Assembly: GCA_900291925.1 (NCBI GenBank) | Contig: UWYS01000007.1 | Location: forward strand, 868,001-932,000 | Reading direction: 5' to 3' | DNA length: 64,000 nucleotides | Source: Thecaphora thlaspeos | Taxonomy: Eukaryota > Basidiomycota > Ustilaginomycetes > Urocystidales > Glomosporiaceae | Part shown: piece after piece, positions 9,487 to 17,774 of the stretch | How positions within the stretch are numbered: the stretch's first letter is position 1 | Layout of the letters: the number at the start of each line of letters is the position of its first letter | Notes under the pieces: model-generated | Told to the model about the DNA's origin: nothing | The model's input: the letters and a program-made list of their open reading frames with translations, nothing else | Database searches by the model: none | Translations under genes and position numbers: made by a program

Positions 9487-12150
9487 CTAGTGCGCAACGA
9501 CGCTACTCTCCCTATTCCTCAAGAGACAATAATCTCCATAGACATTTGCGCCTCTACCAGCCCAACTGGGTATCCATAGGGATCTATGAAGCGCGGCCTG
9601 AAGTTTGTTGGTCCAACGCTTCTCTACGGGTCTTGACCATTCTGAATCCAGGAAAGGTTTGCAAAAGACTCGATCCCAACGCTCTGCATCGACTGCATAA
9701 CGAGGTTCCAGGACGGAAGGAAGAATGGTCGAAGAAATGTATCGATGCGCATTATCCAGATCGACGAGATAGTCGCATGTCGAACTCGATACGCTTTGAT
9801 CCGTAGTCGCCATGTTGATATCGTTGAATTCGTTAGAATTCGACCGTGTGATGTGAGAGTTTGACCAGAATGAATCACCAAAGATGGCGTCAAGTGTCGA
9901 TGAGATGCCATCTTGTGTCGAATCGCTAGAGAAGGTCGAGGAACGTGAGGTGGGCACGTCAAAGTGTCTAGGAAGAATTCCATCAAAGTCGCTAGAGATG
10001 AATTGTACCTCGACGCCGGCCGGGACGAGGAAGTGCGTTGGGAATCGGTGCCACTCTTTCCCATAGCACAACCTGATCGGTCTCTCCAGCTCTTGCAACG
10101 GTTTCAAGGAGATCGATAGATCTTGACTTTTACCCGCGTTCTCCTCGCCATAACCTCGTCCGTTGTACTCCCTCTCCTCTGCCGAAGGTACAGCCTCCAA
10201 TCCCTTGGCGATGCGCGCTCGAATACCGTCGTTGAGCGTCTGCGGAAACAGCTTGACGATGACACGCGGAAGCTCGTACTCCTCGAGGTGGAATAGCACG
10301 TCAAAAGGTGCGTGGTAGTGCGTGAGCTGGGCTACCGTCCGAAGCAAGCCGATGGCGATGGCCAGAGAAAGGACAAGCGCCGTCGTACCGCCAAAGAGGC
10401 GCGAGCGCGAGGCGCGGTAGGGCGACTTGGTGTAGCGCACGTAGAAGACCTCGAGCAGAGACCGGATGAGGTAGAGCGAGATGGCGGCGTTCATGCAGAG
10501 GAGCGGGTACGAGGGGTACATGAAGCGTTCCTCCTTGTGCGGCTGGAGGGTGAGCAGGCCCAGCCAGAGGTAGAAGGGCGCGATGCGCAAAGCGACCAGC
10601 GTAAAGAGGTCGCTCGGCTTCGGGGCGTCGGCATGACCCTTGTCGGCCGAAGTCGATGGAGCGCCGCCGGCGGTGGCGGACGAGGGCAGCGGGAGCGCTC
10701 GTTGCAGCCTCTTGGGGTCGTAGAGCGCCGTCACGACCAGCAGCGGGGCCGCCAGCAGCGCGAGCGGGAAGACGACGTTAAAGTTGAGCAAGAGGTTGGC
10801 AAAGTAAAAGCTGGCCGGCTCAGTCCCGTACAGCTCTGGCCCGGCGCCGCGTGCGGCCGAAAAGAGGTTGTAGCGGATAATGTTGAGCGGGACAAAGGTG
10901 GCCTTGCCGTAGGCCAGCGTGTCCACCGTCCAGAGCGGCAGGGCGACGACGAGCGCTGCCAGCAGCGAGGCGCCGGCGAACGTCGACCAGCGGACCGAGA
11001 GCCAGCTGGCGACGCGGTTGGCAGGAACGACGTCGTCGCCTCGGAGCAGGAGCTGTTCGATGAGGAACGGCGCAGAGAGGAGGATGGCGAACGGCCAACC
11101 GACGATGGCGCCCGTCGCAAACGACGCGACGGCGCCGACCAGGCGGAGCGGCTGAAAGGGACGCTGGTTGGGCGTGGCGAGGACCGAGGGGTCGTTTGAC
11201 GGCAGCCTGGCGGGCTGGAGCCAGAACGAGTAGGCGAGCATGGTGGCGTACATGGCAAAGGACGAGGGAAGGAGGGCGGTAGAGGCCTCAAACATGCCGG
11301 CGCTGACGGCGAGGATGACGAGGAGGTAGCGGCCGATGCGAGTGTTGAATGTGTCTGCAACGGCCTTGTAGAAGCGGGCCTCGACGAAGGTTGAGATGAG
11401 GGCGAGGAGGATGCGGACGGAGAAAAAGACCTGCCTCTTGCCGACGCCAAGGCGGGCGAGAAGGGAGGCGATGGGGACGTACTGGACGAGGTAGGCCCAC
11501 GAGCGGATAGCAAACTGGGGCGAGTACTCCCAGGTCTGGAAGGGAGCGTTGACGGAGGAGGTGGGCGGGTAGATGAGGAGGTGCAAGGGCTCCCAGTAGT
11601 TGTAGGTCTCGTCGCAGTCCTTTATGGGCGAGTACATTGCCGAAGCGATGCGGATGACGAGGAGGACACGGAAGGCGGCTGACGCGGCGGGGGACCAGGC
11701 GGATTTGTGGTGGAGCTTGTTGTAGTCCTGGAGCAGGGCATTGCGACGGTTGAGAAGGGCGGCGGCGGAAGCTACGTCTGCGCGTTTGGTGTGTGCTGCG
11801 ACGTCCGGGTTGCCGCCGTGCTTGTTGAAGCGGAGGCTCTGGTTCCTTGGGACGAACTGCGACTGCATGGCAGGCGAAAGGTTGGGGGGAAAGGCCCGGA
11901 GCGGGCGTGATGCGGCCGGAAGGAGGGCCGGAGCGGGGAAGAAGGGGAGGCTGCGCGCACGCTGGAGGGCAAAGTTGGATGGGATGGTAGCAGTGGTGGT
12001 GCTGGTGGTAGTGCTGGGCGGTGGTCTAGCGCCAGAAGACGACGAGGCGAGGCGCACCGTGCGCTCGCATTGGCTGTTGGCTGCGGAGCCGAATCCGAGG
12101 GAGTGCAGGGCGGGCTGGATTATTCCTGATTCTCCAAGAGAAATTTGCAT
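9487..12150 (-). CDS. ALG9: Alpha-1,2-mannosyltransferase Alg9 (GT22)
   Basis: Single-exon frame of 887 residues. Alg9 adds two alpha-1,2-mannoses to the dolichol-linked oligosaccharide in the ER lumen, using dolichol-phosphate-mannose. The diagnostic block is the first lumenal loop at about residue 177: DCDETYNYWEPLH followed by QTWEYSPQFAIRSWAY. Many hydrophobic helices follow, with the HKEERFMYPSYPL motif near residue 535 and the C-terminal FPTHFLVPAGVEVQFI block of the family. Yeast and human proteins are about 555-610 residues. The surplus lies in a Ser/Thr-rich N-terminus, an insert before the C-terminal block, and a C-terminal tail. The first ATG is 12150; the ATG at 11868 (about 94 residues shorter) is a realistic alternative. 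It diverges from the eIF4B-like gene. Confidence 0.93.
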   Translation of the reverse strand: MQISLGESGIIQPALHSLGFGSAANSQCERTVRLASSSSGARPPPSTTTSTTTATIPSNFALQRARSLPFFPAPALLPAASRPLRAFPPNLSPAMQSQFVPRNQSLRFNKHGGNPDVAAHTKRADVASAAALLNRRNALLQDYNKLHHKSAWSPAASAAFRVLLVIRIASAMYSPIKDCDETYNYWEPLHLLIYPPTSSVNAPFQTWEYSPQFAIRSWAYLVQYVPIASLLARLGVGKRQVFFSVRILLALISTFVEARFYKAVADTFNTRIGRYLLVILAVSAGMFEASTALLPSSFAMYATMLAYSFWLQPARLPSNDPSVLATPNQRPFQPLRLVGAVASFATGAIVGWPFAILLSAPFLIEQLLLRGDDVVPANRVASWLSVRWSTFAGASLLAALVVALPLWTVDTLAYGKATFVPLNIIRYNLFSAARGAGPELYGTEPASFYFANLLLNFNVVFPLALLAAPLLVVTALYDPKRLQRALPLPSSATAGGAPSTSADKGHADAPKPSDLFTLVALRIAPFYLWLGLLTLQPHKEERFMYPSYPLLCMNAAISLYLIRSLLEVFYVRYTKSPYRASRSRLFGGTTALVLSLAIAIGLLRTVAQLTHYHAPFDVLFHLEEYELPRVIVKLFPQTLNDGIRARIAKGLEAVPSAEEREYNGRGYGEENAGKSQDLSISLKPLQELERPIRLCYGKEWHRFPTHFLVPAGVEVQFISSDFDGILPRHFDVPTSRSSTFSSDSTQDGISSTLDAIFGDSFWSNSHITRSNSNEFNDINMATTDQSVSSSTCDYLVDLDNAHRYISSTILPSVLEPRYAVDAERWDRVFCKPFLDSEWSRPVEKRWTNKLQAALHRSLWIPSWAGRGANVYGDYCLLRNRESSVVAH

Positions 12151-12696
12151 TTTTCCCTTGTCGCCTCTGCCTCTTGGGCGGGGCGGGGCGGGGGACCTGT
12201 GACGCCTCTTTTTTGGCTGCTAACGTTACTTCTCTGCTAGCGCGCCCGCGCTGGCTCGCTGCAGAAGGATCTGACAGCCAAGTCGGCCTGCCCAACTAAC
12301 TACCCGCCAACAAGCGTGCCAGAACAGAGCAGAGCAGAGCAGCAGCAGCAGCAGCAGCAGCAGCCGCCCTCCCTCTCGCTCCGCCAGCCAGGCGCTACCA
12401 CTACCCTACTCAAACCTCGCTCCTTCTCCACAACACCACCTCTGCCCGACCCGTCCTTTCCCCCATCCCGCTTGACAAGGAGTACCAACATCTGCCCATC
12501 ATGCGTGCGTATTCTCAATCTTCTCAGCGCCGCCCCAGTATCGCCTCACGCAACCGCCCGCCTTGAAACCCCACCAGCGTCCCCATGTCCCTTGCACACC
12601 CACCCATCGCTGACGACTCACCTCCTCACCACCTGCCACTCCTCCTCTTCCTCCTCCTTCTCCGCCCCTCTGACAGCGCCCAAAAAGAACCAAAAG
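12151..12696. promoter_or_regulatory. Divergent promoter ALG9 / eIF4B-like gene
   Basis: A 546-bp gap between two outward ATGs. It includes a GCAGA/CAG repeat at about 12322-12363 and a pyrimidine-rich stretch before the eIF4B ATG, typical of leaders of highly expressed translation genes. No TATA box was seen. Confidence 0.45.
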
Positions 12697-15097
12697 ATGT
12701 CGCTCAACGACTTCCTCGCCGATGACTGTGAGCTCTCCCGCCGCTCTTGACCTCTGCCGCAGGCATAGCAGCGTGTACTGACCCTCTATTCCTCTTCCTC
12801 TTCCTCCTCCTCCTCCTCCTCCTCCTCTTCTCCTCTCTCCTTCCCCTCTGCCCCCTCCTGCCCCCCTCCAGCCACCGGCAAGACTTCGTGGGCCGATGAG
12901 ATGGACGACTTCCCCACCGCTTGTGGGTATCCCCTCGACCTACTCCAACCGTCAAGATGCAGATGCCCCACCGACCACCCTCGAATCCGCTTTGAACGCT
13001 GACCCCCGCCCTCGTCTCGTCTCGTCCCGTCCTCCTTCTCTTGTCGCCTCAAACCATGTCTACCCGCAGCCATCCCCCGAGAGACCAGCTACCGCAGGGG
13101 CGGAGGCGACTTCCTCAGCTCGGTCCCCGACCGCGCCGACCGCGACCGCATGGGCGGTGCCGGCTCCTTTGAGCGTCCCGAGCGCAGCTTTCCCCCGCGC
13201 GAGGAGCTCCCCCTCCCCGCAAAACCCCCGTTCACCGCCTTCATCGGCAACCTCTCCTACGACGTCACCGACGCAGAGATCGAGGACTACTTCGCCCCCG
13301 CAAAGGTGAGACGCGCGGCCGTCCCTTCGCACCAGCAAGGCATTCCGCCGCGTCCGTTGCAAACGCGCCTGACACCCCGTCACCCCCTTTTTCCTCCTCT
13401 TCCCCTTCTCCCGCCGCAGGTGGTCAGCGTCCGCATCGTCATGTCGCACGACGGCAGGCCCAAGGGTTTCGGATACGTCGAGTTCGAGTCGCTAGACGGC
13501 CTCAAGTCCGCCATCGACAAGAACGGCGCACCCCTCGCCAACCGCAGTGTACGAGTCAGCGTCGCAGAGGCACGTGAGTGTCGGCGGCGCAGCAACAGGT
13601 CAACCTGCAGATGCAGCCGCCGGATGGAGACTGCGAATGCACTCGTTCGCTTGCTGACCCGCTGCTCCTCTTCCTCTCCCTTCCCCCTTTCCCCTTACCG
13701 GTGATTCCCGGCCTGCTTGCTCTCTTTCTTCACTGTACCGCCCGACAGCCAAGGCTGGCGAGAGGTCGATGGCCGCTCCCAGCATGGCCGACGATGCCAA
13801 CCAATGGCGTAGGTCGGCACCTCTGCCACCGGTCAACGACGGCCCTCCGCGAGGCGGCTTCGCCCCGCGTTCCGACCGCCCCGGCTTTGCCGCCCGACCC
13901 GAGGGTGCCCCTAGCGGCTTTGACAACATGGACGCCACCGGCGGGGCGCGCAGCGGCTTTGGCAGCAAATTCCAGGCCTCGGCCGGTGCGCCGCCGGTCC
14001 GCGGCGGCGATGCCGGAGGACCTCCGCGCACGCCGCGCGAGCCCGTCGAGCCCAGCCAGGGCGACGTCGCCAACGACTGGCGCACTGGCAAGCCCACCGA
14101 GGGGCGCCGTCCCTCGGGCCCCGGACCGCACGGCGGACCGGGCGCCGAGTCGCGCGGCCCTTCGTTCCGACGCTCGGACGCCACCGAGGTCGACGAGCGC
14201 TTCGCTTCGCAGGAACGTATGGGCTTCGGCAGCAAGTTCAGCCCTGCTGCCACGCCGCCGGGGAGCCCCGGCAACGCCAAGCGCGGGTTCGGTTTCGGCG
14301 GGCAGGAGCGAAGGGGAAGCGGAAACCAGGGCCCCGCTGGTGCGGGAGCTGGAGGCCCGGCCGGTGGCGCACCCGCCCCCGCCCCCGCCCCCGCCGCCGC
14401 AGGTCCATCAGAGGGCGCTTCCAACTGGCGCTCGGCCCGCGCCCCCAAGGTGCCCGCTGGCTCGCCCACGCCCGGAGCCTCAGGCGCCGCCGCTGCGCCC
14501 CCAGCCGAACGACGTAGGCTGGAGCTGAAGCCGCGCTCGGCCGATCCGGTCGCCGCATCTGCCAACAGCGCGGCTGCCACATCGTCGTCGAAGCCGAGCC
14601 CCTTTGGCACGGCCAAGCCGGTTGATGCGAGCGAGAGGGAGAAGCAGATCGAGGAAAAGCTGGCGCAGCGCGAGAAGGAGCGTCAGGAGGAGATCAAGGC
14701 CAGGAAGGAAAAGGCACGCCTGGAGAAGGAGAAGGCGAGCGCCGCCGCCGGTGGCGATGCTGGCGCCACTTCGCCAGCTGCTGCGTCCGGGGAAGGCGAG
14801 AAGAAGGCCGCAGGAGGCGCGGACGCCGCCACCGCTGCCGCTGGTGAGGGGGAGAAGGCTCCTGTTGCTGCCGCATCGACAAAGCCTCGTGCACCCCCGT
14901 CGACGGGCGCGTGGGGCGGAGGACGCAAGCCCGCCGGTGCGCTGACACAAGAGCAGGAGAAGGCCAAGGCCGACGCCGAGGCTGCCGCCACCGCTGCCGC
15001 CAACGGCGAGACGAAGAAGGGCGACGAGACCAAGAAGGAGGCCGAGGTTGACGCGGTCGCCGATGCAGTTGAAAAGGTTGTCGACATCAAGGCCTAA
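12697..15097 (+). CDS. TIF3: eIF4B-like RNA-binding translation factor (TIF3-like)
   Basis: Five exons: 12697-12727, 12872-12922, 13070-13305, 13420-13573 and 13749-15097. All introns are GT-AG and the join closes in frame at 606 residues. eIF4B stimulates the eIF4A helicase during 48S scanning. Evidence: the start MSLNDFLADD followed by SWADEMDDFPTA, as in fungal eIF4B; an RRM from about residue 78 (FTAFIGNLSYDVTDAEIEDYF, then the RNP1-like GFGYVEFES); then a long Gly/Pro/Arg region with repeated GFGSKF and N-D/N-WR modules (NDWRTGKP, SNWRSARAP). A Lys/Glu/Ala-rich, probably helical region lies at about 440-490. Intron 1 carries a (CTC)n tract. The middle and tail are low in complexity. Confidence 0.85.
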
Positions 15098-15748
15098 TGG
15101 ACGCCCGTCACTATGCCGCCACTCCGAGTTAGAGAGTATACCCAGGGGCCCAAGGGGACCCTGATCACGATTGCTTTCCAGACGACACCGCGTGCATCCC
15201 TCCCGCGGAGGCCGGATTAACTCGAGCCTCGACCCGAGGCCAGAGAGCTCGATTACGCTAGGTCGCCCGGCCGCCGGCCAGCCACCTCCCTACCGATTGA
15301 TCGAGCGAGCTGCAACGACCATCCGTCACGTAGAGAGGAGCCCTCTACACCGCCAGCACGCCAACCCAACCCAACCAACCCCCCCCCCCCCACAAAAAAG
15401 CGTTTTTTTTCCACCTCTTCTCTTCACCCTTTTTCACTTTACAGCGCAATGCACTAGAGACGCCACCCCGTCTCCTTCTGACCCTTTCGATACGTATCCT
15501 CTTTTGGTCGCTCTTGTCCCCGCTATGCCTTTTTTTCTTTTTTTTTTTTGTCCTTTCGTGTTGGTGTTGGTGTTTTGTTCTTCTTCTGGCTTTGTGAACA
15601 AGTCAAGATGCATTAATACGATCTCTTGTCTCTTTTATCCGTTTCGATGCGGTTGGGGGATCGTTGAATGGGTTCCAAATCGACAACAATGAAGAAAAAA
15701 ATGAAAGTAAAAAAGGGGATGAATGGTGGTTGAAGATGTGTAGAGAAG

Positions 15749-15779
<31 letters not shown>

Positions 15780-15800
15780 GGGGGGGAAGAAAGAAAGCAC
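15098..15800. other. Convergent 3' region of eIF4B-like and RNase H2A genes
   Basis: About 700 bp without a gene. It contains a C-run near 15378, T-runs near 15407 and 15537-15550, a (GA)n tract at about 15748-15768 running straight into a G-homopolymer of about 18 bases (15769-15786). Homopolymer lengths here are the least certain bases in the window. Confidence 0.6.
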
Positions 15801-17438
15801 TTATATAAAACCGAGAGCGGAAGAACAGGCTACTATACCTAGTTCTTTGGATATCTTTGCTATCTTGTCATTTTGTTTCGTCGTCGTCTTTGTTGTCGTT
15901 GGTGGTGGTGGTTGTGATTGGGATTGAAAATTCCGTTCGTCGACGAGCATAGATCGTAACGCTATCAATTCTGCTTCTGAGGAAGCGGAGTTGTCACCCA
16001 GCAACGACCTCGAGAACGTAGCTAAAGCGTCATTTGCCACCATCGATGACGAAGAGGTGGGTAGTGGTGGTGTCTTTGAGAAAAAGCAGGATATAGCAAC
16101 ACCTTGGTCCGTCCATTTGACCTTGTATCCTCGTGTACCGGTCGTGGGTAGTTTCGTTCCCCATTTAGATGTACCACCTTGATGAAGCGTCTCGCACGTC
16201 GATGATGTTGAACGTAAAGATTTCCTCTTCGTACCGACCACCGACGACGACGACGACGACGAAGGTCTTGGAATTTTCTCGTCGAGTAACGTCTTGACTG
16301 TTGCCCAGCTGAAACGAACGATTCCGGGCCAGCCAAAGATGGGATCCATTGTGGATTTAAGGTAGCTAACGGTGGTTGGGTCTGAGGGGTATCCGCTGCC
16401 TGCGTCTGGGAAGCTTGGTGCGGTCGTGGTGGAAAGATGGTCGAGCGCGTCGATAGGGTCTACGCTGACGTTGGTCTTGTCGCAGAGGACGTGCATCTTT
16501 CGTTTGGCGTTGAGTCGTTGCATCTCGATGTACTGCCATCCTTGCATACACCTGTCCCTCGTCACCTTGGCCGCGATACTGGCAGCACCCACGATAGGAT
16601 AGATGGTGTCTGCTTTGCTCGTCACGGTCCAATTTATGTGTGGATGGTTGGGAAAGTTGCTAGAGAGAAGACGAGAATAGCTGGTGGGATCTCCGACGGT
16701 GTCGACGTAGATATCGGTCAGGTCGACGCCCGAGGATAGCACGCCAGCGATGAGGGAGACGGTGGCTTGCGAGGATTGGGCGTTGAGGTTGGTGGGACGT
16801 CGACGGAGCATGCCAGAGGAGATGTCTTGCGGCGACATGACGCGCACTGACCAGCCCAGGTGGCTGTTTGTATCGATGAGCGCCGAGAGGAGTTGGGTGC
16901 GCTTCTGCGCGGTGAGCGCCTTGGAATCTGCGGGGCCGGAAGAGAGGGAGAAAAAGAGGGGGAGGGGAAGGGAAGGGAGAGAGAGAGAGAGAGAGAGAGG
17001 CGAGGGCGGAAAGGTCAGCGCCGTGATGCTGGCGAGGGGACAAGAGGGAGGGGGATACAGGGGATAGGCACCGGCGAAGCCAATCTGCTCAAGCTGGTCC
17101 TGATAGTCGATGGGACAGTAGGCAATGCCGTATACGAGTGGGCCGAGTACGGGGCCTCTACCGGCCTCGTCGACGCCCAGGACGCAGGGGACCCTTGCGG
17201 AGCCTGTCGAGACTGTACGTGAGCATTCTGGTGGTACAGGAGAGGAGTAGGTGTAGGATGCGACGATGGGAGCGGTGGGCTGCGAGGGGATGGGAGGAGA
17301 AGGGTCTGGCTCGATGTGGGCGTGGGCGTCGACGTCGACGTCGAGGGACGCATCTCGAGGGGAGGTGGGTTGTGGTTGGGAGGCTTGTGATGCGGAGGTG
17401 GTTGAGCGGGTGGAGTGGGTGCGTTTGAGACGTGGCAT
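15801..17438 (-). CDS. RNH201: Ribonuclease H2 catalytic subunit A
   Basis: Two exons on the minus strand, 17438-17072 and 16927-15801, giving 497 residues; the G|AT join makes the Asp of ADSKAL. RNase H2 removes ribonucleotides from DNA and cleaves RNA-DNA hybrids in the nucleus. The DEDD active site is visible: GVDEAGRGPVLGPLVYG (Asp-Glu), YVDTVGDP (Asp) and KADTIYPIVGAASIAAKV (Asp). Human subunit A has 299 residues. Extra length is a Ser/Thr/Pro N-terminus of about 75 residues and a Ser-rich insertion plus tail after about residue 330. The start is the ATG giving MPRLKRTHS; the frame stays open upstream but without family sequence. The 144-nt intron has no stop and keeps frame (see findings). 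It shares a 336-bp promoter with RRP6. Confidence 0.92.
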   Translation of the reverse strand: MPRLKRTHSTRSTTSASQASQPQPTSPRDASLDVDVDAHAHIEPDPSPPIPSQPTAPIVASYTYSSPVPPECSRTVSTGSARVPCVLGVDEAGRGPVLGPLVYGIAYCPIDYQDQLEQIGFAGAYPLYPPPSCPLASITALTFPPSPLSLSLSLPSLPLPLFFSLSSGPADSKALTAQKRTQLLSALIDTNSHLGWSVRVMSPQDISSGMLRRRPTNLNAQSSQATVSLIAGVLSSGVDLTDIYVDTVGDPTSYSRLLSSNFPNHPHINWTVTSKADTIYPIVGAASIAAKVTRDRCMQGWQYIEMQRLNAKRKMHVLCDKTNVSVDPIDALDHLSTTTAPSFPDAGSGYPSDPTTVSYLKSTMDPIFGWPGIVRFSWATVKTLLDEKIPRPSSSSSSSVVGTKRKSLRSTSSTCETLHQGGTSKWGTKLPTTGTRGYKVKWTDQGVAISCFFSKTPPLPTSSSSMVANDALATFSRSLLGDNSASSEAELIALRSMLVDERNFQSQSQPPPPTTTKTTTKQNDKIAKISKELGIVACSSALGFI

Positions 17439-17774
17439 TATGGCAGTGGCGGTGGTAGTGGGGAAGAGGTAGGAGGTTGATGGGTTGGGTCGGAAGGATG
17501 GCGCAGCAGGTAGTGAAAAGAGAGAGAGAAAGTGTTGCTCTCTCGCGCACGCGCCACAGCGACAGGGCCAAGGGTCGAGTGAGGGACGTGTCGCCGTCTT
17601 TGCGCGGGCGGCGCCCATCTGCGCGTCGTTGGGCGGCCATGTCCCGACTCCCGGCTTTGTGCGCCGCGCGGGAAATGGGTGAAAAATAATCAGAATCTTG
17701 AATGCCGCGAGCCGCCACGACCACGACCACGACCACCACCACCATCGCCCATCCCGCAGCAGGGAGAGCACACC
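17439..17774. promoter_or_regulatory. Bidirectional promoter RNase H2A / RRP6
   Basis: 336 bp between two divergent ATGs. It is GC-rich with no TATA box. A run of CAC/GAC triplets (17715-17750) precedes the RRP6 ATG. The shadow frames crossing it are extensions of the two genes without conserved sequence. Confidence 0.45.

Noticed and set aside
10312..11199. 295-residue plus-strand frame opposite ALG9
   Set aside because: Arg/Glu/Gly-rich complement of hydrophobic transmembrane coding sequence; an antisense shadow.
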